From the NCBI GenBank assembly GCA_016708905.1, contig JADJEV010000004.1, positions 930,001 through 994,000 on the forward strand: 64,000 nucleotides of DNA. Reading direction: 5' to 3'. The notes beneath the pieces were generated by a model. The model was not told the DNA's origin. It saw only the letters and a list, made by a program, of their open reading frames with translations, and did not search any database. Positions 1 through 9,480 of this stretch are shown piece by piece. Position 1 is the stretch's first letter. Each line of letters begins with the position of its first letter. Origin of the DNA: Candidatus Methylophosphatis roskildensis. GTDB taxonomy: Bacteria; Pseudomonadota; Gammaproteobacteria; Burkholderiales; Rhodocyclaceae. Made by a program: the position numbers and the translations under genes.

Positions 1-1260
1 GCGAGCTTCGTCCCGGTGGTGGGCAGCACGGTCACGGTACCGGCAGGGGTCACCGACTTCATCGTGCGCTTCCCGACGGTCGATGACGCGATATCCGAGC
101 CCAACGAGACCATGACCCTGGGCGCGGCCACCGCGCAAAACGCCAGCCCGGTCAGTGGCACGGGCACCATCAACGACAACGACGGTGCGCCGCAGCTCTC
201 GATCAGCGGCCCGGCCGATGTGAACGAAGCGGCCGGCACCATCAGCTACACGGTAAGCCTGACCAACGCCTCGGCCAGCCCGGTGACAGTCAACTACGCC
301 ACGGCCGACGGCACCGCCACGGCGGGGGCCGACTACACCGCCAGCACGGGCACCCTGACCTTTGCCCCGGGTGAGACCAGCAAGACCATCACGGTACCGA
401 TCACCAACGATGCCACCTACGAAGGGGCGGAGACCTACAGCGTGGGTCTGTCCGCGCCGACCGGTGCGACCATCGCCACCGGCAGTGTCACCACCACCAT
501 CCATGACGACGGCACGGGCTTTGTGCCGCCTGGGGTGACCCCGGACGACGACCGTCCGGCGGTAGCCAGCGTCAGCAGCCCGACGGTGACCGAAGGGGCA
601 CCGCTGGACTTCACGGTCAGCCTGACCCATCCGAGCACCACGCCGACTGCGGTCACACTGAGCCCGGCCAGCGGCACGGCCACCCTGGGCACCGACACCG
701 ACCCGGCGCAAGTCAGCTTCGACGGCGGGGCGAGCTTCGTCCCGGTGGTGGGCAGCACGGTCACGGTACCGGCAGGGGTCACCGACTTCATCGTGCGCTT
801 CCCGACGGTCGATGACGCGATATCCGAGCCCAACGAGACCATGACCCTGGGCGCGGCCACCGCGCAGAACGCCAGCCCGGTCAGTGGCACGGGCACCATC
901 AACGACAACGACGGTGCGCCGCAGCTCTCGATCAGCGGCCCGGCCGATGTGAACGAAGCGGCCGGCACCATCAGCTACACGGTAAGCCTGACCAACGCCT
1001 CGGCCAGCCCGGTGACAGTCAACTACGCCACGGCCGACGGCACCGCCACGGCGGGGGCCGACTACACCGCCAGCACGGGCACCCTGACCTTTGCCCCGGG
1101 TGAGACCAGCAAGACCATCACGGTACCGATCACCAACGATGCCACCTACGAAGGGGCGGAGACCTACAGCGTGGGTCTGTCCGCGCCGACCGGTGCGACC
1201 ATCGCCACCGGCAGTGTCACCACCACCATCCATGACGACGGCACGGGCTTTGTGCCGCCT
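1..1260 (+). repeat. 729-bp tandem repeat inside the adhesin gene
   Basis: The sequence at position 1 recurs at 730 with almost no differences, giving a 243-codon unit made of two Calx-beta domains. The second unit leads into the 738-bp repeat family. More copies probably lie upstream of the window. Confidence 0.85.
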
Positions 1261-4200
1261 GGGGTAACCCCGGACAACGACACGCCGACGCTCAGCGTGT
1301 CGAGTACGACGGTACAGGAGAGCGCGGGCTTCGCGGTGTTTACCGTGAGTCTGTCCAACCCCAGTACGGCGGCCACCACGGTCAGTCTGGCCACGGCCAA
1401 CGGCACGGCTACCAGCCCGGCCGACTACGGCACGGCGCTGCAAGTGTCGACCGACAATGGTGCCACCTGGAGTGCGGCGGGCGCGGCGAGCGCGACCTTC
1501 GCTCCGGGGGCCACCAGCGTGCTGGTGCGCGCCCCGATCGTCGATGACGCCATCAACGAGCCGACCGAGACCTTCACGCTGACAGCCACGCGCACGGCCG
1601 GCAGCACCACCAATCCGTCGGCCACTGGCACGGGCACCATCACCGACAACGACGCGCTACCGAGCCTGTCGATCAACGACGTGACGGTCAACGAAGCGGC
1701 CGGCACGGCCACCTTCACGGTGAGCCTGAGTGGCGTGAGCGGGCAAGCGGTGACGGTGGGCTACAACACCAGCAACGGCACGGCCACTGCGGGAGCCGAC
1801 TACACCAGCACCAGCGGCACGCTGAGCTTCGCCCCGGGTGTGACGACGCAGACCATCACGGTGCCGATCACCAACGACAACGTGTTCGAAGGCGCGGAGA
1901 CCTTCAACGTCAACCTGGTCACCCCGACCAACGCCACCATCGCCGACAACCTTGGTGTGGGCACCATCCGGGACGACGGCACGGGCTTTGTGCCGCCTGG
2001 GGTAACCCCGGACAACGACACGCCGACGCTCAGCGTGTCGAGTACGACGGTACAGGAGAGCGCGGGCTTCGCGGTGTTTACCGTGAGTCTGTCCAACCCC
2101 AGTACGGCGGCCACCACGGTCAGTCTGGCCACGGCCAACGGCACGGCTACCAGCCCGGCCGACTACGGCACGGCGCTGCAAGTGTCGACCGACAATGGTG
2201 CCACCTGGAGTGCGGCGGGCGCGGCGAGCGCGACCTTCGCTCCGGGGGCCACCAGCGTGCTGGTGCGCGCCCCGATCGTCGATGACGCCATCAACGAGCC
2301 GACCGAGACCTTCACGCTGACAGCCACGCGCACGGCCGGCAGCACCACCAATCCGTCGGCCACTGGCACGGGCACCATCACCGACAACGACGCGCTACCG
2401 AGCCTGTCGATCAACGACGTGACGGTCAACGAAGCGGCCGGCACGGCCACCTTCACGGTGAGCCTGAGTGGCGTGAGCGGGCAAGCGGTGACGGTGGGCT
2501 ACAACACCAGCAACGGCACGGCCACTGCGGGAGCCGACTACACCAGCACCAGCGGCACGCTGAGCTTCGCCCCGGGTGTGACGACGCAGACCATCACGGT
2601 GCCGATCACCAACGACAACGTGTTCGAAGGCGCGGAGACCTTCAACGTCAACCTGGTCACCCCGACCAACGCCACCATCGCCGACAACCTTGGTGTGGGC
2701 ACCATCCGGGACGACGGCACGGGCTTTGTGCCGCCTGGGGTAACCCCGGACAACGACACGCCGACGCTCAGCGTGTCGAGTACGACGGTACAGGAGAGCG
2801 CGGGCTTCGCGGTGTTTACCGTGAGTCTGTCCAACCCCAGTACGGCGGCCACCACGGTCAGTCTGGCCACGGCCAACGGCACGGCTACCAGCCCGGCCGA
2901 CTACGGCACGGCGCTGCAAGTGTCGACCGACAATGGTGCCACCTGGAGTGCGGCGGGCGCGGCGAGCGCGACCTTCGCTCCGGGGGCCACCAGCGTGCTG
3001 GTGCGCGCCCCGATCGTCGATGACGCCATCAACGAGCCGACCGAGACCTTCACGCTGACAGCCACGCGCACGGCCGGCAGCACCACCAATCCGTCGGCCA
3101 CTGGCACGGGCACCATCACCGACAACGACGCGCTACCGAGCCTGTCGATCAACGACGTGACGGTCAACGAAGCGGCCGGCACGGCCACCTTCACGGTGAG
3201 CCTGAGTGGCGTGAGCGGGCAAGCGGTGACGGTGGGCTACAACACCAGCAACGGCACGGCCACTGCGGGAGCCGACTACACCAGCACCAGCGGCACGCTG
3301 AGCTTCGCCCCGGGTGTGACGACGCAGACCATCACGGTGCCGATCACCAACGACAACGTGTTCGAAGGCGCGGAGACCTTCAACGTCAACCTGGTCACCC
3401 CGACCAACGCCACCATCGCCGACAACCTTGGTGTGGGCACCATCCGGGACGACGGCACGGGCTTTGTGCCGCCTGGGGTAACCCCGGACAACGACACGCC
3501 GACGCTCAGCGTGTCGAGTACGACGGTACAGGAGAGCGCGGGCTTCGCGGTGTTTACCGTGAGTCTGTCCAACCCCAGTACGGCGGCCACCACGGTCAGT
3601 CTGGCCACGGCCAACGGCACGGCTACCAGCCCGGCCGACTACGGCACGGCGCTGCAAGTGTCGACCGACAATGGTGCCACCTGGAGTGCGGCGGGCGCGG
3701 CGAGCGCGACCTTCGCTCCGGGGGCCACCAGCGTGCTGGTGCGCGCCCCGATCGTCGATGACGCCATCAACGAGCCGACCGAGACCTTCACGCTGACAGC
3801 CACGCGCACGGCCGGCAGCACCACCAATCCGTCGGCCACTGGCACGGGCACCATCACCGACAACGACGCGCTACCGAGCCTGTCGATCAACGACGTGACG
3901 GTCAACGAAGCGGCCGGCACGGCCACCTTCACGGTGAGCCTGAGTGGCGTGAGCGGGCAAGCGGTGACGGTGGGCTACAACACCAGCAACGGCACGGCCA
4001 CTGCGGGAGCCGACTACACCAGCACCAGCGGCACGCTGAGCTTCGCCCCGGGTGTGACGACGCAGACCATCACGGTGCCGATCACCAACGACAACGTGTT
4101 CGAAGGCGCGGAGACCTTCAACGTCAACCTGGTCACCCCGACCAACGCCACCATCGCCGACAACCTTGGTGTGGGCACCATCCGGGACGACGGCACGGGC

Positions 4201-6492
4201 TTTGTGCCGCCTGGGGTAACCCCGGACAACGACACGCCGACGCTCAGCGTGTCGAGTACGACGGTACAGGAGAGCGCGGGCTTCGCGGTGTTTACCGTGA
4301 GTCTGTCCAACCCCAGTACGGCGGCCACCACGGTCAGTCTGGCCACGGCCAACGGCACGGCTACCAGCCCGGCCGACTACGGCACGGCGCTGCAAGTGTC
4401 GACCGACAATGGTGCCACCTGGAGTGCGGCGGGCGCGGCGAGCGCGACCTTCGCTCCGGGGGCCACCAGCGTGCTGGTGCGCGCCCCGATCGTCGATGAC
4501 GCCATCAACGAGCCGACCGAGACCTTCACGCTGACAGCCACGCGCACGGCCGGCAGCACCACCAATCCGTCGGCCACTGGCACGGGCACCATTCTGGACA
4601 ACGATGCCGCACCGACTGCGAGCCCGGTCCCGCAAACCGGGACGGAAGACACACCGTTGTCGTTGAACTGGGCTGCGTTCGGCGCTGCCGACGCAGACAC
4701 GCCGGCAGCAAATCTCAGTGTTCGGATTACATCGCTGCCGTTGGACGGAATCTTGCGCCTGAACGGTGTGGCAGTGACGACCGGGCAGTTGATTAGCAAG
4801 GCGAACATCGATGCAGGCCAGCTGGTGTTTTCGCCGGACGCCAATGAATCAGGCTACAACGGTTTCCCCACTGCTGGCACGGGCAATTTGCGGCAGGACT
4901 ACGCATCGTTCAACTACCAGGTGTCCGATGGCGCAAACAACAGCTCTACCGCGACCTTGAGGATTGACATCAACCCGGTAGCTGATCAGCCGAATTTGAC
5001 AGTCGCGAATGCTGGAGCAACGACGCTCTTCGCGAACAGCTGGGAGTCTGCGCCGAACAGCGACACGACTTCGGAGCCGGTTTCCGGTGCAACCTTCGAG
5101 GGCTGGACGTTGATCACGGCTCCGGATTCCCAGTCTGGCGGAGTGAACGCGTTCGAAGTCTGGGCCCAGGGCGATTTCCAGCAGCGTCAGGACGGGGGTT
5201 TTGCCGCGGTATTGCCGAATCCGGGAACGGGATCTCAGTACCTCGAACTGAACAATGTATCGGGCGGGGGTACCCTGCCCCAGACGCTGGGTATCTCGCG
5301 CAGCATCAGTACGGTGGCGGGATCGGTGTACGATTTCTCGTTCGAGTATGCAGGGCGTGAGGGATTCGGAACGACCTACACACAGATCGGAATCTATGTG
5401 GATGGCGTGCTCGCCGCGCAGTATTCGGCCACTAGCCCGCAGGATTACATCGACTGGAAGCAGTTGCACTACAGCATCGTTGGCGACGGGGGCACCCACG
5501 CCATCAGTATCCGGACCGATGCAACCCAATTCACGTCGGGTGGCCGAGGCGCCTTCGTCGACGAGCTGTCGATGACCAGCTATCAGGGTGTCATCGCAGG
5601 AAACGCGGGCGGGGGGTTGACCCGAGTCTCACTGGCCAGCTATGTCTCGGCGTCGTTGGTCGATACGGACGGCTCCGAGACTCTCGGCCTGACTCTTTCC
5701 GGGTTGCCGTCGGGCGCACGCATCGTTACTGCCAGCAACCCAACAGGAGTCACCGAGTCCGGTGGATCGATCACAATCTCGGGGGGGGATCTGGCTTCTG
5801 CCGAGTTGCGCTTCTCGGACTCGATTACCGGGGATGTGAATTACAACGTCACGGCGACCGCGACCGACGCCAACGGCAGCACGGCGACTTCTGCGACTAC
5901 CTTGCATCTTAAGGTGCTTGCGTCGGGGCTGAGCATCCTCGATCCGGGTCTGACCCTCACGGGATCCGGCACGCTCAATGGTGGCGCAGACAACGACAGG
6001 CTCGAAGGAGGCAGCGGCGTGGACACGCTGAACGGTGGCGCTGGCAACGATACGCTTTTGGGCCGTGCCGGCAGTGACACGCTGACAGGTGGTGCGGGAA
6101 GCGACGTTTTCCGCTGGGCGCTCGGGGACAGTGGCCCGGGCACCGGGAATTCCGCGCCGAACGATCGGATAACCGATTTCAACGTAAGTGGCTCGCCGGC
6201 AGCCGCTGGTGCCGGCGACATACTGGATCTGCGCGACCTGTTACAGGGAGAAAACCACAATTCCGGGATCGGCAACCTGAACCGCTACATCGATATCGTC
6301 CAGACGGGCGCCGACACGGTGTTGCGGATCAGTTCGACGGGCGGTTACAACTCGTCGGGCAACTACTCGGCTGGGGCGCACGATCAGACCATAACCTTGC
6401 AGGGTGTGAATCTCTTCACCGCCTTCGGCGCCGCTAATGACAATGCGGTGATTCAGGAGCTGCTGAACCGGCAGAAGCTGATCGTCGACTAA
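1..6492 (+). CDS. Giant LapA-like Calx-beta/RTX adhesin, C-terminal part (5' end outside window)
   Basis: The frame is open from the first base, so the gene begins upstream; an ATG at 16 is internal. The visible 2,163 codons start with about 1,530 residues of Calx-beta-like repeats (motifs such as FTVSLS, GTATAGADY, ITVPITND and TGTITDND). A unique region follows (about 4600-5930) with a cadherin-like domain and a lectin-like stretch. Glycine-rich RTX nonapeptides (GGAGNDTL, GGAGSDVF) lie near 5970-6110, and the end is typical of type I secretion substrates. Calx-beta and RTX modules bind calcium and stiffen long surface adhesins. The convergent lapD-lapG and the nearby lapE support a LapA-type biofilm adhesin whose retention is controlled by c-di-GMP. 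The N-terminal retention module and LapG cleavage site are not in the window. Confidence 0.9.
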   Translation, partial: ASFVPVVGSTVTVPAGVTDFIVRFPTVDDAISEPNETMTLGAATAQNASPVSGTGTINDNDGAPQLSISGPADVNEAAGTISYTVSLTNASASPVTVNYATADGTATAGADYTASTGTLTFAPGETSKTITVPITNDATYEGAETYSVGLSAPTGATIATGSVTTTIHDDGTGFVPPGVTPDDDRPAVASVSSPTVTEGAPLDFTVSLTHPSTTPTAVTLSPASGTATLGTDTDPAQVSFDGGASFVPVVGSTVTVPAGVTDFIVRFPTVDDAISEPNETMTLGAATAQNASPVSGTGTINDNDGAPQLSISGPADVNEAAGTISYTVSLTNASASPVTVNYATADGTATAGADYTASTGTLTFAPGETSKTITVPITNDATYEGAETYSVGLSAPTGATIATGSVTTTIHDDGTGFVPPGVTPDNDTPTLSVSSTTVQESAGFAVFTVSLSNPSTAATTVSLATANGTATSPADYGTALQVSTDNGATWSAAGAASATFAPGATSVLVRAPIVDDAINEPTETFTLTATRTAGSTTNPSATGTGTITDNDALPSLSINDVTVNEAAGTATFTVSLSGVSGQAVTVGYNTSNGTATAGADYTSTSGTLSFAPGVTTQTITVPITNDNVFEGAETFNVNLVTPTNATIADNLGVGTIRDDGTGFVPPGVTPDNDTPTLSVSSTTVQESAGFAVFTVSLSNPSTAATTVSLATANGTATSPADYGTALQVSTDNGATWSAAGAASATFAPGATSVLVRAPIVDDAINEPTETFTLTATRTAGSTTNPSATGTGTITDNDALPSLSINDVTVNEAAGTATFTVSLSGVSGQAVTVGYNTSNGTATAGADYTSTSGTLSFAPGVTTQTITVPITNDNVFEGAETFNVNLVTPTNATIADNLGVGTIRDDGTGFVPPGVTPDNDTPTLSVSSTTVQESAGFAVFTVSLSNPSTAATTVSLATANGTATSPADYGTALQVSTDNGATWSAAGAASATFAPGATSVLVRAPIVDDAINEPTETFTLTATRTAGSTTNPSATGTGTITDNDALPSLSINDVTVNEAAGTATFTVSLSGVSGQAVTVGYNTSNGTATAGADYTSTSGTLSFAPGVTTQTITVPITNDNVFEGAETFNVNLVTPTNATIADNLGVGTIRDDGTGFVPPGVTPDNDTPTLSVSSTTVQESAGFAVFTVSLSNPSTAATTVSLATANGTATSPADYGTALQVSTDNGATWSAAGAASATFAPGATSVLVRAPIVDDAINEPTETFTLTATRTAGSTTNPSATGTGTITDNDALPSLSINDVTVNEAAGTATFTVSLSGVSGQAVTVGYNTSNGTATAGADYTSTSGTLSFAPGVTTQTITVPITNDNVFEGAETFNVNLVTPTNATIADNLGVGTIRDDGTGFVPPGVTPDNDTPTLSVSSTTVQESAGFAVFTVSLSNPSTAATTVSLATANGTATSPADYGTALQVSTDNGATWSAAGAASATFAPGATSVLVRAPIVDDAINEPTETFTLTATRTAGSTTNPSATGTGTILDNDAAPTASPVPQTGTEDTPLSLNWAAFGAADADTPAANLSVRITSLPLDGILRLNGVAVTTGQLISKANIDAGQLVFSPDANESGYNGFPTAGTGNLRQDYASFNYQVSDGANNSSTATLRIDINPVADQPNLTVANAGATTLFANSWESAPNSDTTSEPVSGATFEGWTLITAPDSQSGGVNAFEVWAQGDFQQRQDGGFAAVLPNPGTGSQYLELNNVSGGGTLPQTLGISRSISTVAGSVYDFSFEYAGREGFGTTYTQIGIYVDGVLAAQYSATSPQDYIDWKQLHYSIVGDGGTHAISIRTDATQFTSGGRGAFVDELSMTSYQGVIAGNAGGGLTRVSLASYVSASLVDTDGSETLGLTLSGLPSGARIVTASNPTGVTESGGSITISGGDLASAELRFSDSITGDVNYNVTATATDANGSTATSATTLHLKVLASGLSILDPGLTLTGSGTLNGGADNDRLEGGSGVDTLNGGAGNDTLLGRAGSDTLTGGAGSDVFRWALGDSGPGTGNSAPNDRITDFNVSGSPAAAGAGDILDLRDLLQGENHNSGIGNLNRYIDIVQTGADTVLRISSTGGYNSSGNYSAGAHDQTITLQGVNLFTAFGAANDNAVIQELLNRQKLIVD
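1276..4590 (+). repeat. 738-bp tandem repeats, four full copies and a partial fifth
   Basis: Identical stretches recur every 738 bp (for example near 1282, 2020, 2758, 3496 and 4234), encoding 246 residues as two alternating Calx-beta domains. The copies appear identical or nearly so at the nucleotide level, which implies recent amplification or gene conversion. Copy number here is also at risk of assembly collapse. Confidence 0.9.
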
Positions 6493-6521
6493 GTTGTTCG
6501 GCGCACTCGCGCCGTCTCGCG

Positions 6522-6557
6522 AAAGCAAAGGGGCAGCGCACGCTGCCCCTTTGCTTT
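6522..6557. terminator. Bidirectional intrinsic terminator between adhesin and lapD
   Basis: A perfect 17-bp inverted repeat (6522-6538 with 6541-6557) begins AAAGC and ends GCTTT, so each strand has A/T tracts beside a GC-rich stem. It lies between the adhesin stop codon and the convergent lapD stop codon. Confidence 0.85.
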
Positions 6558-6567
6558 GGGGGCACTA

Positions 6568-8484
6568 TCAGGGCTGGCTGGTTACAGCCGGGCCGGTTGC
6601 GCCGTCGAAGCCGAGGGTCGGCAGCGCGGCTAGTTCCGCGCTGCTTTGCACGCCCTCCGCTATGACCTTGGCGCCCATGCCGTGAGCGATCGAGGCTAGA
6701 CCTTCCAGAAATTCCCGGTTTTCTCGATTGGCATCGATCCCGCGTATGAAACTGGCGTCAACCTTGATGTAATCGAGCCCAAGCTCCTGAAGGCGGGTGA
6801 TCTCGCCGAAGCGGCGGCCGACATGCTCTACGCCGAAAGCGCATCCGCTGCCCGCCATGGCTTCGCGCAGGCTGCGTACCGCCGCGAAATGGCGGAGCAG
6901 ACCATGTTCCGAGACCTCCAATGCCAATCGTCCCGCCAAGGTCCCCGACTGCAGTCGACGCAATAACTCGCGCCGGAAGGCGTCGCTCTCGGCGGACTCG
7001 GCGGCCAGATTGACTGCAACGGCGGAGTCGCCCGCGCGGACCCGCTCAAGCGCGAGGTCGACCGCAGCAAGATCGAGCTCTCCGGTTAACCCGACGCGCG
7101 AGGCCATCGGCATGATCTGTCCGGCAGCAAGCCAGTCGCCGGCCGGGTCGATCTGAACGCGGAGCATCAGTTCGTCGTGCAGGAGCCGACCGTCGGTCGA
7201 TCGCACCGGATAGGCTGCGAGCCGGATTCGCCGGGCGCTGATCACGTCGCGGATCTGGCGCACCCATTCGGCCGTATTCACCGGCTGGAACGGGCTGTCC
7301 TCATCGCGCGCGGTTTGCCAGTTGTTGCCGCCGCTGGACTCGGCGGCTGCCAGCGCGCGGTCGGTGCGTGCGAGCACGGCGCCGACACTCATACCGCGAT
7401 CGAAGCGACCGATGCCGATCTGAGCGACAGTCTGAATTCCTGCATCCAATGGCGCGAGCGAGCGCAAGCCGGCTAGAACCTTCTCGGCGACCAGGCGTCC
7501 GTCCGAGACTCCAGGGAGCAACAGGGCGAAATCGGCACCGTTCAGGCGGGCGGCGAACGACTCGTCGTGAGCTTTCGCGGTCCGCTCAATTGACTGGCCG
7601 ATGTTGCCGAGCAGGATGTCGACCGCATTGCGGCCCAGCCGGCGATTGAGTTCGGGAAGGTCCGGCACGCGAATGAGGAGCAGGCAGCCTTGTTCGGCGG
7701 ATTCGTCGCTATCGAGGGTCGCCTGCAGGCGATTCTGGAAGTAGGAGCGGTTAGCGAGCCCGGTCAGCGCGTCGTGATTGGCCTTGCGGCGCAGATCCTC
7801 GATGCGGGAAGCCTGCTCGTCGAACATCGACTTGAGCCGCGTAACCATGCCGTTCATCGCGCCGGCCAGGCTGTCGAGTTCCGGAACGCCGGGCGACGGA
7901 ATGGTAACGAAGCGACGTTCGCCTATGGCATCGGCCTGGGCGACCACTGCGGCAAGCGGCCTTTGTAGTCGGCGCAAAACCCAAGTTGCAATCAGGCCAG
8001 TGACGATACCGGCAAGGGCAAACCAGACGAACATCTGTGTCGAACTGCGCCACAGTTCGCGATAGGCAAAACTGGCATGGCTGACTAGCGTGATGGTGCC
8101 GATCTGCTGCCAGCCGCTGGTGATCTGAGCAGTTCCGGGTGTTGACTCGATCGGAAACAGATGCGTGAACCACTGCGGCACGTCGTCCACTGTCGACGCG
8201 CCACTGCGCTCGACGACGATCTTGCCATACGGGTCGGCGAAGCGAATTGCTTGATAGTGACCGCTGTCGAACTGCGCCGCGACCAGCAGTTCCTGCGTCA
8301 CGGGGTCCTTGTTGGGCTGCTGGGATATGGACAGTGCGAGCGCAGCAGCATTGTCTGCATTTTTGATGGCGAGCTGTTCTTCGAGGTAGCCGCGGGCCGA
8401 GAGCATTCCCAGAACGAAACTTCCGCTGAAGGCGATCAGGGTGGTCGCGATGACCGCAAGCCAGAGCTGTCGATAGAGCGACAT
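6568..8484 (-). CDS. lapD: LapD-like c-di-GMP receptor (TM-periplasmic-HAMP-GGDEF-EAL, degenerate)
   Basis: This 638-residue inner-membrane protein has a TM segment near residues 7-28 and a periplasmic LapD/MoxY-type domain to about 150. A second TM (near 151-170), a HAMP segment, a GGDEF-like domain (about 237-400) and an EAL-like domain (about 410-630) follow. The GGDEF signature is degenerate (NGADF) and the EAL motif reads DELML, as in LapD proteins that bind c-di-GMP without turning it over. In the Lap paradigm, c-di-GMP-bound LapD sequesters LapG and keeps the adhesin on the cell surface. The gene lies 45 bp downstream of lapG on the same strand and converges on the adhesin gene. Confidence 0.88.
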   Translation of the reverse strand: MSLYRQLWLAVIATTLIAFSGSFVLGMLSARGYLEEQLAIKNADNAAALALSISQQPNKDPVTQELLVAAQFDSGHYQAIRFADPYGKIVVERSGASTVDDVPQWFTHLFPIESTPGTAQITSGWQQIGTITLVSHASFAYRELWRSSTQMFVWFALAGIVTGLIATWVLRRLQRPLAAVVAQADAIGERRFVTIPSPGVPELDSLAGAMNGMVTRLKSMFDEQASRIEDLRRKANHDALTGLANRSYFQNRLQATLDSDESAEQGCLLLIRVPDLPELNRRLGRNAVDILLGNIGQSIERTAKAHDESFAARLNGADFALLLPGVSDGRLVAEKVLAGLRSLAPLDAGIQTVAQIGIGRFDRGMSVGAVLARTDRALAAAESSGGNNWQTARDEDSPFQPVNTAEWVRQIRDVISARRIRLAAYPVRSTDGRLLHDELMLRVQIDPAGDWLAAGQIMPMASRVGLTGELDLAAVDLALERVRAGDSAVAVNLAAESAESDAFRRELLRRLQSGTLAGRLALEVSEHGLLRHFAAVRSLREAMAGSGCAFGVEHVGRRFGEITRLQELGLDYIKVDASFIRGIDANRENREFLEGLASIAHGMGAKVIAEGVQSSAELAALPTLGFDGATGPAVTSQP

Positions 8485-8529
8485 GCGTTTATCCTCTTTG
8501 TTGGATGATCATAGCGTGATTGGTGGGCA

Positions 8530-9234
8530 TCAGTCGAAGCCCTCGCTTCGGGCGCGTGTAAGTAAATCCCGCCAGCGCGAAAGCCTGCTGGTCTCATGGG
8601 AGGTTTCTCCTGCGCCGGTGCCAGCCCAGATTCCGTCGCTGTTGAAGCTGAAGATTGGCGATAAGTCAGCTCGCCTTGACGCCGGACGAATCTCAGAGAT
8701 CAGATTGTCGAGAACCAGCGGTTGGCTGTCGGGAGAGGGGTAATACGCCAGTACCATGTGCGCCTGGCTCATCCCGCTGGTCGGCCCGCCCGATTGGGCC
8801 CTGACGTAGATCAGCCGCAGCCGCGAAGTGGGTATGCCAATCGCCTTGAGCGTAAAATACTTGGCAATGCTAAAATCCTCGCAATCGCCTGCTCCGGCGG
8901 ACAGTGTCTCGAGTGGGGTTGCCCAGTAATCGGATTGCCCCCAGAGCATCTGGTCGTCTTCGAAGCGGATATTGCGGTTCACAAAATCGTTGACAGCCTT
9001 CAGCTTTTCGCTTTCAGGGAGGTTTCGCGCGTCGGCCAACAGTCGAATCCATGCCGCGACCGTATTCTGGTTTTCACCGCGGGAGTTCGTAGCGGCGATT
9101 CGTTGAATCAGCCCGAGATCGACCGCACTTGAGATTTCCGCGAGGGAGAGGACTCCCGCAACCAGTGCGAGCAAGACCAGAATGGCCCGTATCCAGGGTA
9201 GTGGTCTTGAGTGATTTGAGTTCGAATTGCGCAT
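8530..9234 (-). CDS. lapG: LapG-like periplasmic cysteine protease (transglutaminase-like)
   Basis: The 234-residue product has an N-terminal hydrophobic segment (about residues 15-37) that would send it to the periplasm. The bacterial transglutaminase-like cysteine protease signature GAGDCEDFS puts the catalytic Cys at residue 118. His159 (QAHMVL) and Asp176 (LVLDNL) complete the C-H-D triad. LapG cuts LapA-type adhesins near their N-terminus when c-di-GMP is low, releasing them from the cell. It is the first gene of a lapG-lapD unit and is divergent from lapE. Confidence 0.9.
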   Translation of the reverse strand: MRNSNSNHSRPLPWIRAILVLLALVAGVLSLAEISSAVDLGLIQRIAATNSRGENQNTVAAWIRLLADARNLPESEKLKAVNDFVNRNIRFEDDQMLWGQSDYWATPLETLSAGAGDCEDFSIAKYFTLKAIGIPTSRLRLIYVRAQSGGPTSGMSQAHMVLAYYPSPDSQPLVLDNLISEIRPASRRADLSPIFSFNSDGIWAGTGAGETSHETSRLSRWRDLLTRARSEGFD

Positions 9235-9480
9235 CGGCGCGACCCGGTTCTATTCGGCGGGCCGAGCGCAGATGTTACGTTTTGGTGCGTAAGTGAACCG
9301 CCCGCTCTTTCGCGTGGAGCACAGGGAGGGTTTCGCGGCTACAATACCCAATTGTTTTCATGCAGATACACGTCGTTGATCGGACTACTCAGGACTTTTG
9401 ACAGATTCATCGATATGATTGCGGCGATCCCAGCCGAATATCTGTAACTTCGGGCCCGGATTCCAGAACTTGAGGACCAA

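Noticed and set aside
435..4844. Repeated minus-strand ORFs of 97, 114 and 174 codons under the Calx-beta repeats
   Set aside because: They recur every 738 bp exactly with the sense repeats and have no ribosome sites; shadows of the adhesin.
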